Of a stretch of 64,000 nt of DNA, positions 26,201 to 39,178 are shown piece by piece. Below the pieces are notes generated by a model. It was not told the origin of the DNA and did no database searches. It saw only the letters and a program-made list of their open reading frames with translations. Position 1 is the first letter of the stretch. Each line of letters starts with the position of its first letter. A program made the translations under genes and the position numbers. The DNA comes from Parapristionchus giblindavisi (lineage: Eukaryota > Nematoda > Chromadorea > Rhabditida > Diplogasteridae): the NCBI GenBank assembly GCA_943737045.1, contig CALSFV010000391.1:124001-188000 (forward strand). The letters run 5' to 3'.

Positions 26201-27760
26201 AATATCTTGTTTCGGCGGCTGATATTCATGGCTTGCCAGCCAACACAACAATAAAGTGTAAAATCTCACCTTCAGGAGCTTCCAAAAATGTGGGTAAGCC
26301 GGATTGAGGTTTCCAGAGACGAAGGTGCTTTCATACAGTGATGCGGCAATGAGACAACACGACAGAGTCTTGTAACTGGCGACTTGCACGCTCGCTCGCA
26401 TATTCATCACATCTTCTGGATCATGAGCCGCATCTAAAAAAATCATTTTCTCATGTCTACGGTAAAGGCAAAGGTAAAGGTAAAGGTACAACCCGTTAGT
26501 CAAGGAAGTCCCCAATATTCATACCTCTAGCCCAACCATGCACTGAAAACGGCTTGAAAACGTGATGTTACCGTAATCCCGCACAGGTGTTGCGTAACCA
26601 CTGGGGCCAAAATGAGTATGCCGATCTTCATCAGCAGGGTCGATATATACACAAGTTTTTAGGGTATTAAAATTTTTGGCCTGTGCCAACCCTCCCCCAG
26701 ATTTTCCCGACTCTTACACAAACGGCCTCTTATAGGGAAATGATGAAAAGTTTGTGACGGACAGACAGACGTGCATTATCGTTTTATACAGTAAAGTAAT
26801 TATTGTACTCACTTAATACGGATATCATTCGAAGCTTTTTGAATACTCGAGCGATTTTCAAAATATCACAATGAAGTTCACACTCCGATAGATCGATGAA
26901 TTCGAGTTGAGGCCACCAGACTAGCTTATCCGCCTCGATTTTTCGCAGAAGAGGTAGGAATATCATGTTCATTGTGAGAATTCTGAAAAGTACGCGACTA
27001 AGTACTTGTTAGGGGTGCTAGGTCGGCTTACAAAGAGTAAAAAATACAAAGTTTGGGCAATTTTTGCGACGAAATTGTCGTGTAATGGCCATGGAATTGC
27101 CGTGCAATTATGGGGTAGTTCTGAACGCTACCTTTTCGAGCTATTGGTGGCGCAGTGGCAAAGATGTCGCTTACAAGTTTTGCGCAGCGGGTTCAATCCT
27201 CGCCGACGCTACTCTGCGCGATTTGTTAACATGATTTTTTTATGCTTAAAAAAACATATATAATTGATACTAAACGAAGGCAATGTTTACCTTTTTTCGT
27301 TCAGTTAAAAAATTTTCTTTCTTGTTATGTCTTAAAGACCCTCTACACATTGGCAATACTTTCTCGCAAAACAAAGAAAAAACACTAAAAAGTCATGTAT
27401 AAAAATCGCGCAAAACAAATCGAACGGGGAACGAACCCGTCGTGCAAAACTTGTAAGCGACATCTCTGCCACTGCGCCACCACTAGCTCCGGATACAGGG
27501 TTCTTTCGCTTTTTAAGGCACACAGTCTACAAATTTATGTTTCTGAATTTTCTGTTTATTTCTTGTGTTCTGGACATTTTAGAGACCAGAAAATTTTTTG
27601 ACCAGAAACGGAAAATATATTTTTAAAACAGAATTTTTTTAGAAAATATTATTTTATGAAATAGTTTTAAAGAAAAAGAAAAAAACTCATTTAGTGTTGA
27701 TTTATGAAGTGTTTTTTTTTCAAACACCGTACACAAAGAGTTTCTTGTAAAACGCATAAA

Positions 27761-27808
<48 letters not shown>

Positions 27809-30800
27809 AGAGAAAATATGTCATCAGATTTCCCATCTTTCCCTACTTTTGTACACGATTTGCCTACATTCTGGCAAATGGTGGACGAAAAACCAGCCAT
27901 TTGCCTCCTAGTCTTCCTCAAAAATCATTATTTTTTTGCCCAAATAGCGAGCTACCATATTCAGTACCATATTCACCATATTACCATATTCACGGGATAA
28001 ACATACTCGCCACTAGCATCATTTCAGCACTTACAATGTTATTACATATTACAATATTACAATGTTATGTAATGTTACAATTAGAATGGGTTGTTATAAC
28101 GGCTGTGCGGCAATTCGTATATTATAACAATGTGTTGAGGATTTAATCACGATTGTCTTTTGTAGTTGATCATTGTTTCAGTTTGTGCAATAATGTTTAT
28201 TGCTCGAATTAAGTCTACAAAAGATTAAAAAATCATTAAAACATGTTTTTGGGAAAATTGTCGAAATTGCCGTATTTGCCGAAATTATTTGTTTTCGGCA
28301 ATTGCCGGTCTGCCGAATTGCCGAAAAAATGACTTATAAAAATATGAAAATATGCCTGGTTGTTAGCACATCTAGAAGCTGAGTTATAAATTTGGGGGGG
28401 GGGGGGGGCGGGTCAATGTTGCAACCATGCTACAGCTCGAAAAAGCCGTTCCAGATTGTTTGACTGTGCAGCCCTAGTGGTGGTTTCCACTTTCACAATG
28501 TTTCAGAAGAACACCTTTCACTAAAGAAATATAAATTGTAGAGATTGTAAGTCTCTCATGTCAGAGGAGCGCGCAAAAGACGATGGAGGCTGAAGGATTC
28601 GAACCAACGATCATCCGCTTGCAAGTCTACCACTGAGCTAAGCCCCCGTACTGGGGCCATGCTTCCTTTACAAAATTTTCGAAAAAAGTGTACTTCGATG
28701 CGTCATTACTATGAAACAATGAACTGATTTAATAACACGAACATGGTTGTATCCCTTGATAAATTCTGTACATTGACTCAACAGATCAGCTTGATTGCTT
28801 TCCTGGATCAAAAGTTATAAAAATTGAAAAAAAAGTGTCACATCACTTTTGGCTACACTGTATATTATAGAATTACAAAAGTTTCACCACGCAAATGCCG
28901 AACTTAGGAAACTTCTCCACCGTTGAGAAAAATGCACACCAAAATTTTCGCCAAATTTCGGGATGTTTTTCCGAATGTTTTGAAAAATAATATAATTTAA
29001 TTTTTGCTGAAAGCCCAATTAAATGACGAGAAAACGCCTTAAAATTCGATAAAATAAGCGAAATAAAAAAAACCGGGCACACGCTTATTCGTTCAGTTCG
29101 CGATAAAAAAGGCTAATAAGTCGTGGTTTTTCGGGAATACGGCAACTTTCTCCCAATTTGTTTTAGTTCATTTTCACACAGTAGTTAAACTAATAAATAC
29201 TTCTCAAATTGAAGGAATAAAAAAAAGTCAGCCACCGAGAGACAAGTGTAGGAAAAATAAAACAAAATATTTTTATCGTTTTTTTAAAATTATTTCTGGG
29301 CCTCACGGTTTTAGTTGGAGATGACACTTGGTGGAATTTACCTGCTTATTATTGCCCATCATCGCATACATAGATCGAACGAATCCGTAAACTTTGAAAT
29401 TTTGATGCTATTTTATCGAACTTACGTTATTTAACGAGGGTGTAGATATGACGAATCCAAACTCCGTCTGCGAGTTCATGCCACCCCCCTACTACATTAC
29501 CATTAACATTAACATTAAGTCGCTTTATCAAGATTAACTAAGCAGTGTTTCCACTGAATCTGAAGTGTCATAAAAGGGGATCTTCTTTCTTTAATTATTC
29601 TTCTTTCATCTCCTTATAATTAGCTTTTGATGTACTTGTTCAGTATCAGAGCCGCTACACTTTGATTTTTTTTGAATAGTGAGTGGTGAGATATTCCAGA
29701 AATACAATAATATAGAAATGAAGCAACCCACGAAGATCTCGTTCAAACTTCGTCCTTAGGGGCTTTCATTGAAGGCGTACCACTCCTGACTTGCCAAGAG
29801 TGTTCTAGGATGGGGTTCTTTTGCTCCCATAATACAGTTACTACTACTACTACGGTCCCCATATTACAGTTGTGCACAATTTGGGCGGTATCGGTTCATA
29901 TCACTTTTTGGCCAAGTGCCAAGAGAATGTCTTGAGCCAGATAGTCTCTCTTACAATTTTGTAGCGATCACTACAGTAAAAGGAATATTCTCACCGTGAT
30001 TGAATATTTTCGTGTTCCTGTATTCCACTCAAATCGACCGATTTCAGTTTTTTGAGCGATTTGAAAGTCGCTATGGTTGGACGGATCAGAGAAGTAGTCA
30101 ATGAGCGTAATGAGAGTATCTCTAGATTTCTTAAACACTTCAATGGTGATATATCAGAAACGTTCACGCAACCACCAATATCCAACTGGCGAAGACCGGG
30201 TAGGTTCTGAAATATTATTAGAAATTAGATTTTGCTTTGTGTCATATGTCGTTAATTGATCTTCAGTATTCAATGAGATCGTTGATGTCACAATATTTCG
30301 ATCTACATTAATCCATTTTGAAATCTTACTTATCGGATAACAACAAATGATTTGTTTTCAATCTTAGACATTTAGAAGGCAAGTCATCAGGGCATTTGGA
30401 ACTATTTAAAAACCAAAACTAAATTTTTAAATTTTAAATGAAATATAAAAATGAACCTGCGCAATATATGTTAGTGCACTGTTGTCTACTACGTGCGACT
30501 CCATGACAGTTAGCGAAGCCAAATTTACGAAATTCTCGAGCTGCAAAATCAGAGAGATTCAGATAAATTTCAGTGAGATCATGCAAGAAGTAAATTCATA
30601 TACGACCTTCATATCTAATATATTTTTCAGCATGACACTTCGAAGTTGTAGATTTGTGAGAGTCGTTCCCAGTGACTCTGACTTGTTTATAATATCGATT
30701 ATATCATGCTTGATACCTCGAAATAATACTTTAGATTACTAATTTATTAGCGTTAGTGTCACTTTTAAACCAATAAGACAGGCTTAGTTTCTCCAGTGGA

Positions 30801-31298
30801 TGAAGTAAAAAATCAGCGAACTCTTCAGAATTGAAATCCGATAATCGAAAACATGCCTGAAATTGGAGAAACTGAACATTCTACGGTTTTTATTATTTTT
30901 TGGTTATCACCCAGTCGGTTATCATTCATCGATTCTCATCCGACCTAGTGCCTCAAAATATCTCGTTTGAGGGAATAATGGGAAAAATAGGAGAAGAAAG
31001 TGAAATGTAGAGATCAGGCAAAGCCCCCGAAATGTGAAAAAAAGCGAAATAAAAGAGAGAAAAGGAAAGTGAGGGGAATTACCTCTGTTATGCAGAATCG
31101 TCGACAGTCTAGCTGTTGCAAGGTTCTACACGTGACTTTCCCTTGTGCATCCATATGCTTGACAATTGCATTGGATACGTTCGCTGGCAATCTTGTATGG
31201 AATGGAGGGCATTGTTGATTGTGAAGAAGATCGGCAAGACGAGAGGTGGTGATATTGAAAAGGCTTATGCGAGTCGCTTCTGAATATATATCATCCAT
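11147..31298 (-). CDS. ZYG11/ZER1-like LRR-ARM protein, about 15 exons over 20 kb
   Basis: Family members are substrate receptors of CUL2 ubiquitin ligases. Exons (5' to 3'): 31298-31083, 30856-30763, 30716-30607, 30540-30457, 30206-29995, 26982-26813, 26433-26270, 22588-22479, 22397-22286 (end tentative), 17269-17177, 16999-16914, 16445-16286, 16149-16055, 11879-11763, 11273-11147; about 649 aa. The ATG directly follows 'aactttcag', a trans-splice-like acceptor. Exon 1 resembles the N-terminal box of the family ('SRLADLLHNQQC'). Exons 2-6 carry leucine-rich repeats ('LRQLDIGGCVNVSDI', 'LEFIDLSECEL'); exons 7-15 carry ARM-like helices, notably 'TQAWALWTIDNV', the family's WALW motif. All phases agree except around exons 9/10, where reading on to the best donor (22267) meets TAG; a weaker donor at 22285 restores the frame. 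One or more exons may be missing, since relatives are longer. Introns are packed with transposons. Confidence 0.72.
11336..11484. mobile_element. Hairpin MITE, last intron of the ZYG11-like gene
   Basis: Ends 'aaggttgtcaaaaatcaa' and 'ttgatttttggcaacctt' are inverted repeats about 22 bp long around a 105-bp centre that itself holds a short 'ctctctcg' inverted motif. Confidence 0.65.
12186..12262 (+). other. tRNA-like sequence (left arm of foldback)
   Basis: Shows an A-box-like 'tagtgtagtcgataaggtg' and a strong T-arm 'aggggttcgatccccct'. The 5' and 3' ends do not form a proper acceptor stem, so this is tRNA-derived (SINE-like or pol III promoter relic), not a working tRNA. Confidence 0.5.
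12881..12958 (-). other. tRNA-like sequence (right arm of foldback)
   Basis: Mirror copy of the left-arm block, with A-box 'tagtgtagtggataaggtg' (closer to consensus than the left copy) and the same T-arm. The acceptor stem is missing here too. Confidence 0.5.
13174..13530. other. Intron sequence, nothing recognised
   Basis: Between two foldback elements, within the 4.2-kb intron between exons 13 and 14. It has a C/T-rich stretch near 13480-13515 and no coding or repeat structure that I could see. Confidence 0.4.
13537..13965. mobile_element. Palindromic MITE, about 430 bp
   Basis: Ends 'acatgtaaaaat' and 'atttttacatgt'. Arms share 'ggatctgaacggatcaggccgatc' and its inverse over about 180 bp, with moderate divergence, so this is an older copy. 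Confidence 0.7.
13970..14069. mobile_element. Short hairpin element, about 100 bp
   Basis: Inverted ends 'acattttcaaaa.gtgcg' around a GC-richer centre with 'ccgtaac' and 'gttacgg' motifs. It abuts the previous palindrome. Confidence 0.6.
14100..14930. other. Intron sequence, nothing recognised
   Basis: AT-rich. An open frame at 14359-14661 (+) has no motif. No long inverted or tandem repeat seen. Confidence 0.4.
14932..15556. mobile_element. Foldback element with about 205-bp arms
   Basis: Arms 14932-15134 and 15352-15556 are near-perfect inverse copies, with outer ends 'acaaggaacctctttta' and its inverse. The 215-bp centre shows no gene. Target duplication not clear. Confidence 0.8.
15590..15682. 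repeat. CTAGTCA-type short repeat patch
   Basis: Irregular reiteration of 'ctagtca', 'tgctagtcatg' and 'tagctag' over about 90 bp, right of the foldback element. Confidence 0.6.
17285..17320. mobile_element. Partial duplicate of the foldback terminus
   Basis: A second, partial copy of the terminus of the neighbouring foldback ('agaacggctcggtaagactc') between two TTAA tetranucleotides. It ends about 14 bp upstream of the acceptor of ZYG11-like exon 10. Confidence 0.5.
18384..20484 (+). mobile_element. Miniature LTR retrotransposon (TRIM-like), interrupted
   Basis: A 179-bp LTR (18384-18562) recurs at 18868, with its 3' part at 20412-20484 after a palindromic insertion. About five differences are visible. 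The LTR starts 'gttgggtccccccgtgtag' and ends 'caactgg'. A purine tract 'aaagggcaggag' precedes LTR 2, as a polypurine tract should. The 305-bp interior holds one open frame (18641-18886) without recognised domains and cannot encode pol. LTR class is inferred from this layout. Confidence 0.7.
18975..20409. mobile_element. 1.4-kb palindromic Tc1/mariner-like foldback, TA target
   Basis: Begins 'cagtgtagcctaaaagtcat' and ends in its inverse, with TA at 18973-18974 and 20410-20411. Arms of about 630-640 bp surround a 165-bp centre. The CAGTG start and TA target fit Tc1/mariner; no transposase frame remains. A decayed relative lies at about 27990-28862. Confidence 0.85.
20690..22265. other. Intron sequence, nothing firmly recognised
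   Basis: Part of the intron between ZYG11-like exons 9 and 10. A segment near 20840-21010 resembles foldback interior (it shares 'cgaccacccccggac' and 'gccctcagg'). The rest is AT-rich, without gene or clear repeat. Confidence 0.4.
22600..23240. other. Intron sequence, nothing recognised
   Basis: AT-rich intron between ZYG11-like exons 7 and 8. No open frame with a recognisable motif and no long repeat seen. Confidence 0.35.
23245..23302. repeat. (ACT)n(AAT)n trinucleotide microsatellite
   Basis: About 14 'act' units followed by five 'aat' units. Confidence 0.9.
23504..23624. mobile_element. 121-bp TTAA MITE, copy 1
   Basis: TTAA at both ends. The sequence 'ggctgacacctttgtcaacg' is shared with copy 2 at 25961-26081, of the same length and orientation. 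The centre forms a hairpin ('ggtctcttcaacg', 'agagaccattga'). TTAA targets suggest piggyBac-type mobilisation. Confidence 0.8.
23700..24365. other. Intron sequence, nothing recognised
   Basis: AT-rich, in the 3.7-kb intron between ZYG11-like exons 7 and 8. The string 'ccacttgaagtag' near 23669 recurs near 16670, suggesting an unclassified dispersed repeat. Confidence 0.35.
24370..25964. mobile_element. 1.6-kb TTAA foldback with about 720-bp arms
   Basis: Arms 24370 to about 25090 and about 25230-25964 are inverse copies, starting 'ttaagaggccggatctgag', with TTAA at both ends; the right-hand TTAA is shared with the adjoining 121-bp MITE. Frames at 24455-24643 (+) and 25680-25895 (-) are the same sequence read in the two arms and carry no known domain. 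Confidence 0.85.
25961..26081. mobile_element. 121-bp TTAA MITE, copy 2
   Basis: Same family and length as 23504-23624. It shares its left TTAA (25961-25964) with the end of the 1.6-kb foldback, so one of them integrated exactly at the border of the other. Confidence 0.8.
26459..26492. repeat. (AAAGGT)n short tandem repeat
   Basis: Five near-perfect hexamer units just upstream of ZYG11-like exon 7 (in minus-strand sense), inside the intron. Confidence 0.7.
26528..26729. mobile_element. Half copy of the 37380-38305 foldback family
   Basis: Shares 'tttttggcctgtgccaaccc', a 'cttcatcagca.ggtcgata' block and the terminus 'cacaaacggcctc' with the ATAA-flanked foldback in the chemoreceptor intron. 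Only one arm is present here. Confidence 0.7.
27136..27500. mobile_element. Pair of tRNA-like SINEs in head-to-head orientation
   Basis: A tRNA-like unit on + (about 27139-27240) and a related one on - (about 27500-27390). Each has A-box 'ggtggcgcagtggca.agatg', the shared block 'tgtcgcttacaagttttgc', a B-box ('gggttcaatcc' or 'gggttcgttcc') and a 3' part ending 'gcgcgattt'. No acceptor stem forms, so they are tRNA-derived repeats. They lie in the intron between ZYG11-like exons 5 and 6. Confidence 0.65.
27764..27807. repeat. (ATT)n microsatellite
   Basis: About 15 perfect ATT units. Confidence 0.95.
27990..28862. mobile_element. Decayed relative of the 18975-20409 palindromic element
   Basis: Shares 'actcgccactag.atcattt', 'agcacatctagaagctgag', 'gattgtttgactgtgcagcc' and the terminus 'ggctacactg' with the right arm of that element. 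It is interrupted by a G-run (28395-28409) and by a tRNA-like insertion at about 28540-28675. Confidence 0.7.
28584..28647 (-). pseudogene. Truncated tRNA-like gene, 64 nt
   Basis: A 7-bp acceptor stem (GGGGGCT with AGCCTCC, one G-U pair), D-arm start 'tagctcagtggtaga' and T-arm 'ttggttcgaatcctt' are visible. The anticodon arm is about 9 nt too short and cannot fold properly, so a functional tRNA is unlikely. The surrounding 135 bp interrupts the decayed palindromic element, as a tRNA-derived SINE would. Confidence 0.6.
28870..29990. other. Intron sequence, nothing recognised
   Basis: Between ZYG11-like exons 5 and 6. AT-rich, with a short 'ccattaacattaacatt' run near 29500. No gene or repeat family recognised. 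Confidence 0.4.
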
Positions 31299-31319
31299 CT
31301 GAAAGTTAAAATTTAACAA

Positions 31320-32380
31320 AAAATAAAACAATTTTCATTGTTTGTTTTTTTGCGGAACGCGGGAAATTTAATGTATGTTCATATAAAATAATACATAATG
31401 GTCAGCTGCAACATCTCTTAGTGAATCACATGCAAATATGGGATATTTGGGATTTATTGATGTTAGGTATTAAATTAATGAATGAGCACTCAAAATGTGA
31501 ATAAACTGTTTTGTGCACTCATACATAGGCACAGACATGGGGTGCCCCCTGCAAAATTAGGGCTTTTCGTAAATTTGTGGAATGCCCCCAGTAAAAATGA
31601 CGTTTAGGTGACATTTTTGTAAAAAAAGTGAAGGCCCCCTGCAAAATGAACCATTTTGCGTTCGGATGCCCCTGTAGAATCGAGCTCCAGGTACCCCGCC
31701 CATGTATGTGTGCACTTTTAATAATAACATAAGGAATCTTATAAGGAACACAGCACTGTTTGCACAAACACTTTCAAGGGGCCATGATCACAAACTACAA
31801 TAAAGCTTGCTGATAAGTTACAGCCCCCCCCCCCTATGCAGCAACTTTTCCAATAAAATGTAGAAGTGAATAATGAAAAGGCGTATATTGACCGTATGAA
31901 ATACACATGTTTATTTGGTACGAGAGTAGCCAGCAACATCCACAATGTGTTTCTACGTTTAGAGAGATAACCTAACTATAAGCGAGATAGTAGGTCGATC
32001 AGAGAGAGCGCGTGAAAGCAAGGGAGGAAAAGGCGATAGGGGATCGATACGTAGTTATTTCTCTGTTTAGCAGCTAGTAGCAAGGTAATTGCACAAGTAC
32101 ATTCTATACGGACAATAATGCTGAATACAGCAACCCACGCGCGATCTCTTGTTATAGCACACTATCTCTACCCTCTCGACAATCTCTACACTTAACTTGA
32201 AGGGAAGTCCTCTATCTCAAATCACATCTAACAATTAAGAGGGGTGAACAAGAGAGACAGAATAAGGGTCAGAAAGAGATGGAGAGAAAGAGAGAGAGAG
32301 AGGTCGAGGTGAGGTCTTGAGTGGGAGATTATGGAGTATATCTTTCTGTCTTCGGGAAAGGAGACAAATTTGTCAAAAAT
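31320..32380. promoter_or_regulatory. Upstream region of the ZYG11-like gene
   Basis: No coding sequence recognised. Between 31540 and 31690 the phrase 'gccccctgcaaaat' recurs in variant form four times at about 40-bp spacing. A C-run lies at 31825-31834. GA-rich patches occur at 31996-32012 and 32270-32305. A regulatory role is inferred from position only. Confidence 0.35.
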
Positions 32381-32399
32381 GGAAGCGAATAGTTGATAG

Positions 32400-32850
32400 A
32401 ATATGTATACATTGATGATTTTTGTTATAATGATGGATTTTTCCTTGTGAAGCCAATGGTGAAAAAGACAAGATAGTTGTTTAATTTATTCAAAACGTTT
32501 CGGCGAAAGTCACCATCATCAGGAAAAAAAAGAAATTTAATACCTACAAGGAAGACTAATGATTGAGAAAATCGGATGGGGACTACAGTGAACCAAGGGT
32601 GAATGAACGGATGAGAGATATGATGTTGAATGAGGGAAGGTTAGGGAGAAGAGGTCAGGAGAGTGGAGGGTGGCGAAAGAGAGAGGGAGAGAGGTCAGGT
32701 TTGTTTCAACGAAGGAGGAAGATCAATAGTGGCAAGTTTGACAGGAACTTGTTCTTTGGACTGTTCTAACCGTGAATTTATGGCGGGTTTAAGAGATGCA
32801 ATATACATTGCCTCAGCGATTTTTCGCCGATGATTGGCCTTATCTTAAAG
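32400..32850 (-). mobile_element. Penelope-like element remnant: GIY-YIG C-terminus plus hammerhead region
   Basis: Minus-strand codons about 32850-32695 read 'NHRRKIAEAMYIASLKPAIN' and run to TGA at 32697-32695. This matches the C-terminal helix of the GIY-YIG endonuclease of Penelope-like elements (R-K-x2-E-A-x-Y-I ... P-x-I-N). A stop in frame just upstream and the missing RT show a 5'-truncated fragment. The hammerhead-like core follows about 175 bp downstream. Confidence 0.6.
32480..32522 (-). ncRNA. Hammerhead-ribozyme-like core (Penelope-type)
   Basis: On the minus strand: CTGATGA (32522-32516), a stem II that pairs GGTGA with TCGCC around CTT, then GAAAC (32501-32497), then a possible stem III pairing GTTT with AAAC (about 32497-32480). 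The two invariant core boxes are spaced as in hammerheads. No clear stem I partner or cleavage triplet was found, so activity is doubtful. Penelope-like elements are known to carry hammerhead motifs, and a GIY-YIG remnant lies just upstream on the same strand. Confidence 0.45.
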
Positions 32851-33049
32851 ATGCAGACCCTAGAGTTTTTCCGTAATAATACTGTTCGGATAGAATGATA
32901 TAGATTCATCGCACGAATTGAAAGACACATCTGATATTGATATCCGATATTTTTAAAGCTCACTATGAAGGTACAAAGTACAACTTTCAAGGCTTGTGGA
33001 AAGTGCCCATCCGATTTGCATACTTGCTATCTCATATTCTCATTATCCC

Positions 33050-33190
33050 TTACGCCAAATACCATATAATATAAAGAATAGCCAACATGCTTATCAACAA
33101 TGGCGCGAGCCTCTTGCATAGAGAACAATCTGACCAACAATGTTGGGTTCTTCATTGCATGAATAAGCACAAATTCTCCTGACTCCGTCT
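33050..33190 (-). CDS. Possible single exon, unidentified
   Basis: A 73-codon open frame (33248-33027) contains a stretch of coding character ('GEFVLIHAMKNPTLLVRLFS') with a possible acceptor 'catttgaag' near 33186 and donor 'gtaagg' near 33056, phases compatible. No partner exons were found and no family recognised. It could be a gene remnant or chance. Confidence 0.2.
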
Positions 33191-33740
33191 TCAAATGAAA
33201 ATAGAACAATGAAACTTTTAAATTGTTGAAGATCAGTGTTGATTTCATAATAAATTGCGCATCTTGGAGACACTGTTCTATGAATATCTATTATTTTCTA
33301 TTTGTACAGTGCCCAAAAATACCACTAGACAGGAGATCATTATCGTTTCAGCTAATTCCCATGGCAGGTGATACGCTCTGCGCATACTGGGAAACAAGTT
33401 AGTAGATCAGTTGAAGATTATTTATCATCTTTACTTACAATTAGAAGGAATTGTCAGCAAAATGGCTGCGTTCATCATTTGTTCATTGTCGTAAAACTTA
33501 TTTCACTGATTTTCTCTTTTCTTGTGTGTTTGGGAGACCCAATAAATTGCATTTCACAAACATTTCTTATTGTTGTCTTGTCTTCCATAGCATCAATATA
33601 ACCATTTTATTATTTCCTAAATAATAACACGTTCACCATAGGTTCATATAATTTTCCGATTCATTCAATTTACGGAGCAATATATTATTATTATTAATAA
33701 TAGAGAACCACGAACTACGCGAAAATTGACTGGGGAATTA

Positions 33741-35019
33741 CAGGGTGCGCCATAATTACCCGAACTGTTGTCTCCATATGATTCTCCCCTTGGGAATGTG
33801 ACTTGAGTGATATGATTCATGGTAAAGCTGATCAAGAATATGGGCAGCAGTAGTGTACTAGCGAATCTCGCCGTCGTCTCTTTTAGCTCTGACACAAGCC
33901 TTGAGTCTCTTCTCATATGCGACTGCCGATTCCCGCAAGTAATTGCCATCGAGTTCGACCCATGCCTTGAGAAGGGGAGCACTGAGGGAGTCGAGGGTCT
34001 GGTGCAGATAGAGGACATCTTGACCTACAACACCTCCAAGCACTGCAGTCGAGGAGGTTGAAATTGGGGGGGGGAGTTCGGAAGTAATTCAGTGTGATGG
34101 ATTTTGTCGAGATCATGGGTGAAAAACCACTACTGGGTCAACTTTGTCATGTCATTGACGACAGAATCTTGCCGAAAGGTCTAGTGGTCCTGACCGAAGT
34201 GGGTATGGTATCGGAGTAGAAGCGCGTCTTCGATGATGTGCTTGGTATAATATGCCTTATTGATCTAGACGCATGAAGTGGCAAAACAAGAATGGACTTT
34301 CCAGTTGGGCAAACAGCAGCTAAAACCTTGGCGTATTGTGGAAGACTGATATGACCCATGACCCCAGTTGTCTTGTAGGATTCTTTAAGATCAGAGGCAA
34401 TGATTCTGTTGTTCTCGATATTCAGGTTGTCTTTGAAGGTGAGATATTATCTTCGCTCAACATCGTGCTGAAGTGCGTGGACCTGGCACAACGCATAAAA
34501 AGTTGAGGTCACCGTTCTCAGCGGAGCTTGATCTGTCGATCATTCGGTTCTAACAGTTTACAGTACTTGTAAGGGAGAAAAGTCAGCTGAGACCTGAGGA
34601 GACGAAGAATGGAAGTGTTCGAGATATCGAGTCTCCAGATCGTAAACTTGTGGTTTCAAAACACCATCTTTCGGATGGGATCTCGGTTCGTAGCGGTGGA
34701 AACTGAAATCGGTCTACCTCTGCCCGGACGTTCCTTGTCAGTACCAAGATCTTGGTACACGATACCGGTATCGGATACAGCCGACTCGTGAAAGCCGAGC
34801 TGGTGAACTATGACAATCTACCTTGTACACTTGAGAATGAGGGGTCGCAGTCGACTTGACTTCCCCATTACTAGACGACTTGACTAACTGACTTGAAACC
34901 TTGAATAGGGAGTGGTCAATGATCCCTCGTCATGATGCTGCAATAGGGGTTGCGCATTTGCATTGGGGGCCTGGGAATCATAATGGTGAAATCAGTTCGG
35001 GTAATTTTGGCGCACCCTC
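33741..35019 (-). mobile_element. Mariner element, 1.28 kb, inactivated
   Basis: Ends 'agggtgcgccataattaccc' and the inverse of 'agggtgcgccaaaattaccc', flanked by TA (33739-33740, 35020-35021). On the minus strand, fragments match the C-terminal half of mariner transposase: 'PPPNFNLLDCSAW', corresponding to the family's PSSPDLNPLDYSxW motif with the catalytic Asp replaced by Asn, and 'RLKACVRAK'. The motifs lie in different frames with stops between, so the gene is dead. Confidence 0.8.
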
Positions 35020-35021
35020 TA

Positions 35022-35310
35022 TAAAATCAGCCTGGGGTTTGCTGTGATTACAACTGGAACACATATCACTTTCACATTTTATGTTAACTGCTGATTTAAA
35101 AAAATATTATAAAAACCCTAGTAGATATAGGTGGTTGACATCAATATTATTGTACCATAACAAATGATCTCTGCCACTTATATACTTATTTCCATTCATA
35201 TTTTTGCAGCACGTTTCGTTCACAATACAGTATATCTTTATGTGAGCTTGAGGTTGGCATAACTTGGACCGACAAGCACGAGTCTCAGCTGCTAGCTAGC
35301 ACGCCTAAAC
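35022..35310 (+). promoter_or_regulatory. 5' region of the chemoreceptor gene
   Basis: No coding sequence. A strong acceptor-like site 'tatttttgcag' ends at 35209, about 100 bp upstream of the ATG, and may be a trans-splice or 5' UTR acceptor. Confidence 0.4.

Positions 35311-39178
<3,868 letters not shown>

Noticed and set aside
28584..28647. Functional tRNA gene
   Set aside because: The acceptor and T-arms are fair, but the anticodon arm is about 9 nt short.
33819..34359. Separate small genes in the mariner region
   Set aside because: Frame-shifted pieces and antisense shadows of the dead transposase.
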